From NCBI GenBank assembly GCA_019104865.1, contig JAHRWZ010000027.1, positions 1 to 64,000 of the forward strand: 64,000 nucleotides of DNA, given 5' to 3'. Every line of letters starts with the position of its first letter. The first letter of the stretch is position 1. The DNA comes from Castellaniella sp. Lineage in GTDB: Bacteria; Pseudomonadota; Gammaproteobacteria; Burkholderiales; Burkholderiaceae_B. This document shows positions 11,231-19,713 of this stretch, in pieces. Below the pieces are notes generated by a model. It searched no databases. It was not told the DNA's origin and saw nothing but the letters and a program-made list of their open reading frames with translations. Made by a program: the position numbers and the translations under genes.

Positions 11231-11608
11231 TCAGGTGCCGGATGCCAGCAGATTGTCGATCAGCGCGGACACGGCGGATTCCACAGTCTGGCGGTCCTTC
11301 CGCGTCAGGGACCAGAACATCCGGGGCTCGATGGAGGGAAACGGCCAGGGGGACTCGTGCTCGCGCATGGCTGTCTGGACGGCGTTCGATGCCGGGCCGG
11401 CGCCGCCTTCACCCCGACTGAGCCAGTAGATGTCCACCTGCAGGGTCTGTGCCAGGTTCAACAGCTTCTTCGGCGACTGCCGGCTGCCGTTCTCGTAGCT
11501 GGAGATGGCGCTTTGCGACAGGCCGCACGCATGCGCCAGCTGCGCCTGCGACAGACCGCGCTGGAGCCGGGTTTTGCGTAGTCGTTCGCCGAATGTTTCC
11601 ACGTCCAC
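11231..11608 (-). CDS. XRE-family transcriptional regulator
   Basis: This 125-residue protein has a lambda-repressor-type helix-turn-helix at about residues 6-60, with the recognition region AQLAHACGLSQSAISSYENG, followed by a short C-terminal part of unknown role (about 75-125). The HTH class is clear; the ligand and targets are not. It is divergent from the winged-helix protein at 11739, and two palindromes lie between them (11627-11640 and 11646-11665), so it probably represses itself and possibly its neighbour. No strong ribosome site precedes the ATG. Confidence 0.85.
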   Translation of the reverse strand: MDVETFGERLRKTRLQRGLSQAQLAHACGLSQSAISSYENGSRQSPKKLLNLAQTLQVDIYWLSRGEGGAGPASNAVQTAMREHESPWPFPSIEPRMFWSLTRKDRQTVESAVSALIDNLLASGT

Positions 11609-11626
11609 ATTGGACTAAAAATGAAT

Positions 11627-11640
11627 ACCACGTTGGTGGT
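11627..11640. promoter_or_regulatory. Small inverted repeat, possible operator
   Basis: ACCAC-GTTG-GTGGT forms a perfect five-base inverted repeat with a four-base spacer, located 18 bases upstream of the XRE start codon, in its leader. It is short enough to arise by chance, but its place beside the larger palindrome makes a role as a second operator or a leader hairpin plausible. Confidence 0.35.
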
Positions 11641-11645
11641 CATCA

Positions 11646-11665
11646 ATTATTACTAGTGTGATAAT
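11646..11665. promoter_or_regulatory. Palindromic operator candidate over a divergent promoter
   Basis: ATTATTACTAGTGTGATAAT is an interrupted palindrome: reading ATTATnACnnnnGTnATAAT, 14 of 20 positions are symmetric. Its right half contains an extended -10 box for the plus strand (TGTGATAAT) and its left half offers AATAAT for the minus strand. A repressor bound here would cover both divergent promoters. Two-fold sites of this length are typical for XRE dimers. Sequence symmetry is seen; the binding protein is inferred. Confidence 0.5.
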
Positions 11666-11738
11666 CGGCATTCCTGACGGAAGCGTATGCCCACATTCGA
11701 ATGGGCCCGGGACGCCAGTGGGGCAATGGGGGGTAAGG

Positions 11739-12470
11739 ATGGAGGAGCAACGGGTATGGGTGCTGGCTCCCGGTGACGACGCCTGGGCGCGGTATCTGAA
11801 GGCTTTGGGGTGGCGGGTCGATCGGTTTCTGGACGGGCCGGCCTTACGCCTGGCGCTGAACCACCCTGGTGTGCGGGCACCGGATGCGCTGGTGCTGATG
11901 GCCGATGTCGCGTCGAATTGCCGGGTGGCCGAGGCTGTGCGGACACGATATCCGGCCCTGATCCTGGTCGCCCTGCTGGGCCGGCCGACGGGCGCCGAGC
12001 CGGCGGCCTTGTTGCGGGTCGGGGTCGATTGCATCCTGCGGCCTGACGACTCCCCCGCCCAGATGGCATCGGCTTTGCGGGCCCTGGGGTACCGGCGGGC
12101 GTTAGGGGATTGCGCGGAACAGCCGCAATTCAGTCCGCGGTTCGGGGGGGATGCGATCCATCGCATCGGCCCCTGGCGCTTGGTGGAACAGGGATGGCGC
12201 CTGACGCATCAGGATGGGGCGTTCCTGCGTCTGACCGGGTCCGAGCGGGCGGTGTTGCTGTGTCTGTTCGAGGCGCCCGGCCACGTCGCCAGCCATGCCG
12301 ACATCATCGGGGCGGTGCGCCAGGGATGGCGGCCGATGACACGCACTCCGGACGGGGACCCGAAATGCCGTGACATCATCAGCCGCCTGCGGATGCGGGC
12401 CCGAGTGGCAGGGTTACGGGAACCTCCCGTCGAGTCGCTGCGCGACTTCGGCTATGCCTGGGCGCTTTGA
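11739..12470 (+). CDS. Orphan response-regulator-like winged-helix protein
   Basis: I choose the ATG at 11739, preceded by a strong purine-rich ribosome site (GGGGGGTAAGG), over the open frame from 11658. The 243-residue protein has an N-terminal receiver-like domain (about 5-120) and a C-terminal OmpR/PhoB-type winged helix (about 145-243) with TGSERAVLLCLFEAP, SRLRMRARVAG and FGYAW. The receiver is atypical: an acidic pair is at Asp13-Asp14, a possible phospho-acceptor is Asp56, but the usual Lys-Pro is Arg101-Pro102, and no histidine kinase is nearby. It may act without phosphorylation. It ends nine bases before the convergent dadA. Confidence 0.8.
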   Translation: MEEQRVWVLAPGDDAWARYLKALGWRVDRFLDGPALRLALNHPGVRAPDALVLMADVASNCRVAEAVRTRYPALILVALLGRPTGAEPAALLRVGVDCILRPDDSPAQMASALRALGYRRALGDCAEQPQFSPRFGGDAIHRIGPWRLVEQGWRLTHQDGAFLRLTGSERAVLLCLFEAPGHVASHADIIGAVRQGWRPMTRTPDGDPKCRDIISRLRMRARVAGLREPPVESLRDFGYAWAL

Positions 12471-12479
12471 TCAGCCGGT

Positions 12480-13730
12480 TCAGCGGTAGCGTTGCACGCC
12501 CAGGTCGTCGCTGCGGATCGCGGTGGCCTGCCCCGACACGATGTCGGCGATCAGCCGCCCGCTGCCGCAGGACATGGTCCAGCCGAGAGTGCCGTGTCCG
12601 GTATTCAGAAACAGATTGTCCAGGCGGGTGCGTCCGACGATTGGCGTGCTGTCCGGGGTCTTTGGGCGCAGACCGGTCCAGAAATGGACGTCGTTGCCCT
12701 TGTAGCTGCCCGGGAACAGGTCATTGAGGACCATTTCCAGCGTGCGTTGGCGGCGCGGGTCCAGATGGGTGTCATAACCGACGACTTCGGCCATGCCGCC
12801 TACCCGGATGCGCTGTTCAAAGCGGGTCAGGGCGATTTTGTAGGTTTCATCCAGCAGGGTGGATACCGGCGCGCGGTCGGGATCGGCAATATCCACAGTA
12901 ATGGAATAGCCCTTCATGGGGTAGATCGGCAGATCGACGATGCCGCGCAGCAGCAACGGAGAATAGGAGCCCAGCGCCACCACATAGGCATCGGCCTGCA
13001 GCGTCCCGGACAGACACTGGACGCCCGAGATCCGGCCACCGGCCTGGTGCAGGGCCTGGATGGTCTCGCCATAACGGAATTTCACGCCCAGGCCCTCGGC
13101 CAATGTTGTCAGGGCCTGAGTGAACAGGCGGCAGTCTCCGGTTTCGTCGTCAGGCGTGCGCAGACCGCCGACCAGCTTGTGGCGGACCTGATGCAGGGCG
13201 GGTTCGTAGTCGACCAGGTGGTCGCCATCCACCAGTTCGTAGGCTACGCCCGCGTCGCTGAGCGCCTGAACGTCGCGCTGGGCGTCGTCCATCTGCTTCT
13301 GGGTGCGAAAGACCTGCAGCGTGCCCTGGCGCCGGCCTTCGAACTGGATGTCGGTGTCGCCTTGCAGTTCGTGCAGGCATTGGCGGCTGTAGGACGACAG
13401 ACGCAACATGCGGTCCTTGTTGATGGCATAGCGCGACGGTGTGCAGTTGCGCCACATGTCGAACATCCAGCGCAGCTGAAACAGGCTGCCGTCGGGGCGG
13501 ATCGTCAGCGGCGCATGCTGGGTGAACAGCCACTTCAGCGCCTTCAGGGGGATACCGGGCGCTGCCCAGGGCGAGGAATAGCCGAAGGATAACTGCCCCG
13601 CGTTGCCGAAGCTGGTTTCCTCCGCCGTCCCCGATTCCCGGTCGATGACGGTGACTTCATGTCCCTGTCGGGCGAGGTAATAGGCACTTGCCACGCCGAC
13701 GACGCCGGCACCCAGAACCAAAACCTTCAT
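12480..13730 (-). CDS. dadA: D-amino acid dehydrogenase, small subunit type
   Basis: DadA oxidises D-alanine and other D-amino acids to keto acids at the membrane, passing electrons to the respiratory chain. The 416-residue protein starts [18 protein letters not shown] with the FAD dinucleotide-binding fold and the acidic VIDRE that ends it, and has the family blocks [17 protein letters not shown] and [15 protein letters not shown]. An in-frame TTG four codons upstream exists, but the ATG at 13730 has GAGGTG at the right distance. It is divergent from an Lrp-type regulator, the usual partner. No alanine racemase gene is next to it. Confidence 0.95.
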   Translation of the reverse strand: MKVLVLGAGVVGVASAYYLARQGHEVTVIDRESGTAEETSFGNAGQLSFGYSSPWAAPGIPLKALKWLFTQHAPLTIRPDGSLFQLRWMFDMWRNCTPSRYAINKDRMLRLSSYSRQCLHELQGDTDIQFEGRRQGTLQVFRTQKQMDDAQRDVQALSDAGVAYELVDGDHLVDYEPALHQVRHKLVGGLRTPDDETGDCRLFTQALTTLAEGLGVKFRYGETIQALHQAGGRISGVQCLSGTLQADAYVVALGSYSPLLLRGIVDLPIYPMKGYSITVDIADPDRAPVSTLLDETYKIALTRFEQRIRVGGMAEVVGYDTHLDPRRQRTLEMVLNDLFPGSYKGNDVHFWTGLRPKTPDSTPIVGRTRLDNLFLNTGHGTLGWTMSCGSGRLIADIVSGQATAIRSDDLGVQRYR

Positions 13731-13751
13731 GACGCACCTCAAATAGATTAA

Positions 13752-13835
13752 TTTTTCATGATGATAGGCAATAGTCTCAGGTTATTTTTCATGAAAAAAT
13801 AAGTGATTCGAGAATTTCGATTGGTTTTTATGATC
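13752..13835. promoter_or_regulatory. A/T-rich direct repeats between dadA and the Lrp gene
   Basis: The sequence TTTTTCATGA occurs at 13752-13761 and again at 13785-13794, 33 bases apart, or about three helical turns. A related TTTTTATGATC is at 13825-13835. The second copy extends to the palindrome TTTTTCATGAAAAA (13785-13798). Phased A/T-rich sites in a divergent promoter are typical of Lrp/AsnC regulators, which wrap DNA cooperatively. The region stands out as A/T-rich against its surroundings. The repeats are seen; binding by the neighbouring regulator is inferred. Confidence 0.55.
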
Positions 13836-13975
13836 GGGCTGACGGGTGGGCAGGACAAAATGCTGGCCTGTCGCGGACAAGGGCTTGCAGCCCCCGTCCA
13901 GCGCCCTGGATGGGGGCTAAATGCCCGGTTTCCGGGTGACTGACGCCCATACGACCGCACCCCCGGGAGGACGCG

Positions 13976-14464
13976 ATGCGCATACAGAAAGAATCCATGC
14001 ATGCCCTGGACAAGATCGACCGGCGGATCCTGGACCTGCTGCAGCAAAATGGCCGGCTGTCGATGACGGAACTGGCCGATGCCGTCGGTCTGACCGTGAC
14101 CCCGTGCATCGAGCGGGTGCGGCGCCTGGAGCGTGACGGCGTCATCACAGGGTATCATGCCCGTGTGGCGCCGGCTGTGCTGGATGCCGGCCTGCTGGTC
14201 TTCGTCGAGATCAGCATGTCCAGCAAATCGGAACGCACCTTCGAGGAATTCCGCCGCGAGGTCCTGTGTGTCCCGCAGGTGCTGGAATGCCACCTGGTGT
14301 CGGGGGACTTCGACTATCTGATCAAGGCGCGCATCAAGGAAATCGGGCAGTACCGCAATCTGCTGGGGAACATCCTGCTACGTCTGCCAGGGGTCACCCA
14401 GACCAAGAGCTGCGTGGTCATGGAAGAGGTCAAGGAAACCCTGTTCATCCCCGCGCAGAAGTAG
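13976..14464 (+). CDS. Lrp/AsnC-family regulator, probable regulator of dadA
   Basis: The 162-residue protein has an AsnC-type helix-turn-helix at about residues 9-65 (LDKIDRRILDLLQQNGRLS, then LADAVGLTVTPCIERVRRLE) and a C-terminal ligand-binding RAM domain (about 75-155) with the GDFDYLIKARIKEI block. GGGAGG five bases before the ATG supports the start. Divergent placement from dadA strongly suggests a DadR-like role: sensing alanine or leucine and activating D-amino acid catabolism. It closely resembles E. coli Lrp as well, so a global function cannot be ruled out. Confidence 0.9.
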   Translation: MRIQKESMHALDKIDRRILDLLQQNGRLSMTELADAVGLTVTPCIERVRRLERDGVITGYHARVAPAVLDAGLLVFVEISMSSKSERTFEEFRREVLCVPQVLECHLVSGDFDYLIKARIKEIGQYRNLLGNILLRLPGVTQTKSCVVMEEVKETLFIPAQK

Positions 14465-14510
14465 AGCGGGAATCCGCCGGACCGTGCCATCCGCGCCCGT
14501 CGCCCGACGG

Positions 14511-15692
14511 CTAACCCTGGCCTGGAATCGCGCGCGGCCGCGTGACCACCAGGTTGTCGCGATGGATGAGTTCCGGGTCGGACAGGTGCCCCAGGATCTC
14601 CGCGATCCGGGTGCTGGGCTGGCGCAGGATCCGCGCGGTGTCGGCCGACGAATAGTTGATGAGCCCACGCCCGCATTCCACACCGTGCTCGTCCACGCAG
14701 GCCACGACGTCGCCGCGTTCGAATTCGCCTTCCACGTCGATTACGCCAATAGGCAGCAGGCTGCGATGGCCCTGGGTCAGGGCGCGCACGGCGCCCGCGT
14801 CCAGCGTGACGCGGCCGCGCATCCGCAGGTGGTTCACCAACCAGCGTTGGCGCGCGGATCTCACGGGCAGCACCGCCCGCAATTCGGTGCCGATCGGTTC
14901 GCCCGAGGTCAGGCGGCGCAGCACGTCCGACTCGCGGCCGGATGCGATGATCGTGTGGCCGCCGCTGTTGGCTGCGCGGCGTGCGGCCAATACCTTGGTC
15001 AGCATGCCGCCGGTGCCGATGGCGCTGCCGGATCCCCCCGCCATGGCCTCGAGTGCCGGATCGCCGGCCCGTCCCTGGTGGATGAACCGGGCATCGGGGT
15101 GCTTGCGGGGGTCGGCGCTGTAGAGTCCCGACTGGTCGGTCAGGATGACGAGGACGTTGGCTTCGATCAGGTTGGTGACCAGGGCGCCCAGCGTGTCGTT
15201 GTCGCCCAGCCGGATCTCATCCGTGACGACGGTGTCGTTCTCGTTCACGATCGGCACCACGCCCAGGTTCAGCAGCGTGACCAGCGTGCTGCGGGCATTC
15301 AGGTAGCGGCGACGGTCGGACAGGTCTTCATGGGTCAGCAGGATCTGCGCCGTGCGAACGCCATGGCGCGCGAAGGCGGCCTCGTAGGCCTGGATCAGTC
15401 CCATCTGGCCAACGGCGGCGGCGGCCTGCAGTTCCGGCATGGTCTTGGGACGGCGCGGCCAGCCCAGCCGGGCCATGCCTTCGGCAATCGCCCCGCTGGA
15501 AACCAGCACGACCTGGCGGCCGGCTGCGTGCAGGGCGGCGATCTGCTCGGCCCAATGGGCGACCGCCTGCAGGTCGATGCCGCGCCCCTCGTTGGTGACC
15601 AGGGACGAACCGACTTTCAGGACGAGCCGGTGGGCGTCCTGGGCGATGGAGGGGGAAAGTTCTGGAATGGACATGCTGGCGGGGCTCGACAC
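14511..15692 (-). CDS. proB: Glutamate 5-kinase
   Basis: ProB phosphorylates glutamate in the first step of proline synthesis. The 393-residue protein has the amino-acid kinase domain ([11 protein letters not shown] with Lys26, [47 protein letters not shown]) and a C-terminal PUA domain (about 295-375) ending in VVTRPR. The start is uncertain: the GTG at 15692 and the ATG at 15674 are both in frame, and neither has a good ribosome site. The longer form is given. It follows obg by 26 bases in the order common among Burkholderiales. Confidence 0.96.
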   Translation of the reverse strand: MSSPASMSIPELSPSIAQDAHRLVLKVGSSLVTNEGRGIDLQAVAHWAEQIAALHAAGRQVVLVSSGAIAEGMARLGWPRRPKTMPELQAAAAVGQMGLIQAYEAAFARHGVRTAQILLTHEDLSDRRRYLNARSTLVTLLNLGVVPIVNENDTVVTDEIRLGDNDTLGALVTNLIEANVLVILTDQSGLYSADPRKHPDARFIHQGRAGDPALEAMAGGSGSAIGTGGMLTKVLAARRAANSGGHTIIASGRESDVLRRLTSGEPIGTELRAVLPVRSARQRWLVNHLRMRGRVTLDAGAVRALTQGHRSLLPIGVIDVEGEFERGDVVACVDEHGVECGRGLINYSSADTARILRQPSTRIAEILGHLSDPELIHRDNLVVTRPRAIPGQG

Positions 15693-15718
15693 GGCTGGTG
15701 TAGGCGGCTAACAATAGG

Positions 15719-16819
<1,101 letters not shown>

Positions 16820-16826
16820 CTAATGA

Positions 16827-16860
16827 AAAAAGACCCCGCCGAGAGGCAGGGCCTTTTTTG
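16827..16860. terminator. Bidirectional rho-independent terminator upstream of obg
   Basis: A GC-rich stem (CCCCGCC with GGCAGGG, one G-U pair) is flanked by six A on one side and six T on the other, so it can end transcription in both directions. On the minus strand it is the second terminator after rpmA, just 20 bases before the obg start codon. Confidence 0.85.
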
Positions 16861-16881
16861 CCGCCGGGCCGCCCCAAGGCA

Positions 16882-16904
16882 AAAAGCGCCCCCTTGGGGG
16901 GGCA
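16882..16904 (-). terminator. Terminator of the rplU-rpmA transcript
   Basis: On the minus strand GCCCCC-CCAA-GGGGGC forms a perfect six-pair hairpin followed by GC and five T. A competing longer stem uses CCCCAAGG (16873-16880) with CCTTGGGG (16893-16900). The surrounding C/G-rich sequence to about 16935 resembles an intergenic repeat I recall from Bordetella and relatives, which I could not check. Confidence 0.8.
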
Positions 16905-16955
16905 GCAAGCCGAAGGCGCGGCGTAGGGGCCTTTTTACAATCAGTCAGGCAGCGA

Positions 16956-17216
16956 TCAGCTCGCTGCGTTGACCGAAACGGTGCGCTTGTTCAGCGCGCC
17001 CTTGACGGAGAACTGCACAGTGCCGTCCACGAGGGAGTACAGCGTGTGGTCCTTGCCGATACCGACGTTCACGCCGGGATGGAACTGAGTGCCACGCTGA
17101 CGGATGATGATGCCGCCAGCCAGGATGGCCTGACCGCCATAGACTTTCACGCCCAGTCGTTTCGATTCGGAGTCGCGGCCGTTGCGAGTCGAGCCGCCGC
17201 CCTTTTTGTGTGCCAT
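16956..17216 (-). CDS. rpmA: 50S ribosomal protein L27
   Basis: L27 sits at the peptidyl-transferase centre with its basic N-terminus reaching towards the tRNA ends. The 86-residue protein begins [16 protein letters not shown] and has the conserved YGGQ and [10 protein letters not shown] blocks, with the normal family length. The N-terminus has no removable leader of the Firmicutes kind. It lies 20 bases after rplU and is followed by a terminator, making rplU-rpmA one unit. Confidence 0.98.
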   Translation of the reverse strand: MAHKKGGGSTRNGRDSESKRLGVKVYGGQAILAGGIIIRQRGTQFHPGVNVGIGKDHTLYSLVDGTVQFSVKGALNKRTVSVNAAS

Positions 17217-17236
17217 GATTGTGCTCCTTGACCGGA

Positions 17237-17548
17237 TCAGGCCGCAACGGCGTCGATGCGGATTTCGGTGTAGTTCTGACGATGACCTTGATGCTTCTGG
17301 TAGTGCTTGCGTCGGCGCATCTTGAAGATCTTGACCTTGTCGTGACGACCTTGTGCAAGAACGGTGGCTTTGACCGCGGCGCCGGTGACGAAGGGCGTGC
17401 CGATCTTCAGCGTTTCGCCTTCGCCGACCGACAAGACCTGGTCAAGCGAGATTTCTTGCCCAATGTCAGCCGGTATCTGTTCGATTTTCAGTTTCTGGCC
17501 GGCGCAAACACGATACTGTTTGCCGCCGGTTTTTATGACCGCGTACAT
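17237..17548 (-). CDS. rplU: 50S ribosomal protein L21
   Basis: L21 binds 23S rRNA in the large subunit. The open frame extends upstream to 17602, but the ATG at 17548 gives the conserved start [14 protein letters not shown] and has an AGGAA ribosome site. The 103-residue protein contains the C-terminal signature [20 protein letters not shown]. It is the first gene of the rplU-rpmA pair. The 170 bases upstream, to 17719, are intergenic; besides the hairpin at 17710 I cannot name a firm promoter in them. Confidence 0.98.
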   Translation of the reverse strand: MYAVIKTGGKQYRVCAGQKLKIEQIPADIGQEISLDQVLSVGEGETLKIGTPFVTGAAVKATVLAQGRHDKVKIFKMRRRKHYQKHQGHRQNYTEIRIDAVAA

Positions 17549-17709
17549 GGGGGATTCCTGTAAAAATTCCGGGTGCCGGGGCTGTGCCGGAAGGTGGTAC
17601 AAGCCGTTTTTTTAGGCACCAGGGATGCCAAAAATGGCCTGTATGCTTTATGCATCCAGACCAAGCCTTGCATTTTCGCAGAATTGTGCTTCTAAATCAA
17701 TAGGGTGTT

Positions 17710-17726
17710 GGCCTGAGTATCAGGCC
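17710..17726 (-). terminator. Hairpin at the symporter stop codon
   Basis: GGCCTGA-GTA-TCAGGCC is a perfect seven-base inverted repeat that includes the stop codon of the symporter gene. It has no T-run after it on the minus strand, so it is a weak or rho-assisted terminator at best, or an RNA-stabilising 3' end. Confidence 0.4.
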
Positions 17727-19192
17727 TTCCGCCAGTGCGAGTGAGCAATGAACTCATCGGCTGTCTTGGTGGGCGCCCTCGTGCACAGGCTGACCGCCAC
17801 AAAGAGCACGACCGAGACGGGCAGTACCCACACCCCGGCCGATAGCCCCAGGGGCTGGATGCCGGTGGCGAACATCAGCAGCACGACGGCGCTGCCGCCC
17901 ACAATGCTGGCCAGCGCCCCGGCTGCCGTGCCCCGGCGCCAGTAGAAGGCGCCGATGATGGCGGGTACGGTGACCGCCAACCCGGTGGATGAGGCTACTG
18001 ACAGCACGGCAATCAGGTTCAGCTGCAGCTCGGCGAAGGCCAGTGCCAGCACGGCGATGATGGCCAGCACCCACTTGCCAAAGCGGACTTGGCGCCGATC
18101 GTCCTGGTGACCCGAGGCGTGCGCGTAGACGTCACGCGAGAGCATGGACGACAGCGTCAACATGATCGAGTCGATAGTGGAGATGGCCGCCGCCAGAATA
18201 CCGATCATGACCACTTCAGCCAGCAGCGGGGGGACGATGCCCGAGGCCAGTAATCGGGGAGTGGCCAGATCGGCCTTGGGCAGGCCAGGCAGCGCGAGCA
18301 GCGCCCCAAACCCCCAGGTCACCGCGACCAGCGTGTACACCAGCCCAAAGCACAGAAAGCCAAGGAGCATCAGGCGCATGGCCGGCAAGGACTTAGGCAT
18401 GAACAAGCGCTGGCTGACTTGCGGATTGGACAGGCTGAAGAAAAACCAGGGTAGCGTCAGGCCCAGGAAGGTGGCAAATGAGAAAAAGCCCGGTCCAGGC
18501 ACCGTGAGCACCTGGCCTTTGACCTCGGCCAGCTGCCCGAACATCGAAGACAAACCCCCCAGGTGATGTACCACCAGCAGGGCGACGGCAAACGCGGATA
18601 CCAGCATGAAGGCGGCCTGCAGCGCGTCTGTCCACATCACCGAGCGCATGCCGGCGATGTAAGAGAACACCAGCGCGACGATCGTGGCAAAGACAGTGCC
18701 CGTGGTAAAGCTGATGGCGCCGTCGCTCATGCCCACCAGCAGATAACCCACGCCAGCCAGCTGCACGGCCGCATAGGGAATGAGGAACAGACAGTTGGTG
18801 AGTGCGGTGGAAACAGCCACCGATTTGCTTTGGTAGCGGTGCCCCAGCATCTCGCTGGGGGTGATGAAATCGTAGGCCTTGCCTACCCGCCAGAAGCGAG
18901 GGCCAAAGATGGCCACCAGCGACACCCCGACGAAATAAACGATCTCGAAGCCAAAGGCGCCCACCCCTGCGGTGTAGGTGAGGCCCGCCAGCCCCACCAT
19001 CATGAAGGCGCTATACGTGGTGGCGCTGTAGCTGAGCGCCGAGACGAAGCCGCCGAAGCGTCGTGCCCCCAGAAAATAGCCCGACATGCTCACCGAGCGG
19101 CCATTGGTGGATTCGTCGCGCGACATCCAGGCCACGCCCACCGAGACAATGAGGTAGATGAGCGCCCCGATCCAGATGGCCGTCGTGCTCAT
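17720..19192 (-). CDS. Sodium:solute symporter (SSS family)
   Basis: This is a 490-residue inner-membrane transporter with about 13 hydrophobic helices of the SSS (PutP/PanF-like) family. Recognisable parts include GYFLGARRFGGFVSALSYSA in helix 2, SAFMMVGLAGLTYTAGVGAF, the GMRSVMWTDALQ loop and AAAISTIDSIMLTLSSMLSRDV, where the sodium-site serines usually lie. I start it at the ATG at 19192 (MSTTAIWIG), which overlaps the preceding small gene by four bases; the longer frame has no sensible N-terminus. The substrate cannot be read from sequence; an organic acid, pantothenate or proline-like solute is possible. Confidence 0.88.
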   Translation of the reverse strand: MSTTAIWIGALIYLIVSVGVAWMSRDESTNGRSVSMSGYFLGARRFGGFVSALSYSATTYSAFMMVGLAGLTYTAGVGAFGFEIVYFVGVSLVAIFGPRFWRVGKAYDFITPSEMLGHRYQSKSVAVSTALTNCLFLIPYAAVQLAGVGYLLVGMSDGAISFTTGTVFATIVALVFSYIAGMRSVMWTDALQAAFMLVSAFAVALLVVHHLGGLSSMFGQLAEVKGQVLTVPGPGFFSFATFLGLTLPWFFFSLSNPQVSQRLFMPKSLPAMRLMLLGFLCFGLVYTLVAVTWGFGALLALPGLPKADLATPRLLASGIVPPLLAEVVMIGILAAAISTIDSIMLTLSSMLSRDVYAHASGHQDDRRQVRFGKWVLAIIAVLALAFAELQLNLIAVLSVASSTGLAVTVPAIIGAFYWRRGTAAGALASIVGGSAVVLLMFATGIQPLGLSAGVWVLPVSVVLFVAVSLCTRAPTKTADEFIAHSHWRKA

Positions 19193-19374
19193 CGGTCTTG
19201 CTCCTTGAAGTCGCGGGTGGCGATCACGTTGCACACGATCACCAGCACCCCTGTCACTGTCCAGAACAGAAAGCTGCCGTACCAGGTGTTGAGATCGTCC
19301 AGTACCCAGTAGGGCACGGCATAACACAGGATCGCCAGGATCCAGATGCAAGCAAGACTGAGTGATCTGGCCAT
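19189..19374 (-). CDS. Small membrane protein paired with the symporter (DUF3311/YhdT-like)
   Basis: This 61-residue protein has two predicted membrane helices (about 7-25 and 33-52) and a short charged tail ending DFKEQDR. Small proteins of the DUF3311 or YhdT type commonly precede SSS transporters and are thought to be accessory subunits. The ATGA overlap with the symporter start supports translational coupling. The assignment rests on size, topology and context rather than on a firm motif. The 131 bases upstream, to ybdD, show no clear structure. Confidence 0.7.
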   Translation of the reverse strand: MARSLSLACIWILAILCYAVPYWVLDDLNTWYGSFLFWTVTGVLVIVCNVIATRDFKEQDR

Positions 19375-19505
19375 AGCAGGTGGGTGAAAGAAAGGGGCCT
19401 TTATCCTAGCAGTTCCACGGGCCAGCCGATGGTAAAGTCTGCTGGCCCGTGGTGGGTATGTCCGTTCCCGTTGGCCGTGGTGGCGGCGTTGCGCCAGGCC
19501 TCGGC

Positions 19506-19712
19506 CTAACAGCAGCGCCCTTGCGGATTGCGGTCTTCCCAGTCGTAGCGCTCGCGCCAGAACTGACGTTCCGACACGGGCGCCTGGTCTGGGTGTGTGC
19601 GCGCCATGTGTTCCAGATACTTCTGGTACGCATCGGCGCGCAGGATGCCCTTGAAAAACTGGCCTAATCCGCTTAGACGGCGACGCTGCACAGGGAGGGC
19701 GCCATCGAGCAT
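19506..19712 (-). CDS. YbdD/YjiX family small protein
   Basis: The 68-residue protein matches the YbdD/YjiX (DUF466) family: the YQKYLEHMARTHPDQAPVSE region, the FWRERYDWED block, and a C-terminus ending in RCC. Members are encoded directly after CstA-type transporters and are needed for pyruvate uptake by the BtsT/CstA family in E. coli. Here it follows cstA after one base, so coupling is expected. The paired C-terminal cysteines are a family feature. Confidence 0.88.
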   Translation of the reverse strand: MLDGALPVQRRRLSGLGQFFKGILRADAYQKYLEHMARTHPDQAPVSERQFWRERYDWEDRNPQGRCC

Positions 19713-19713
19713 G

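Noticed and set aside
14488-14512. Hairpin CCGTCG/CGACGG beside the proB stop as a terminator
   Set aside because: The stem is six pairs with no T-run on either strand.
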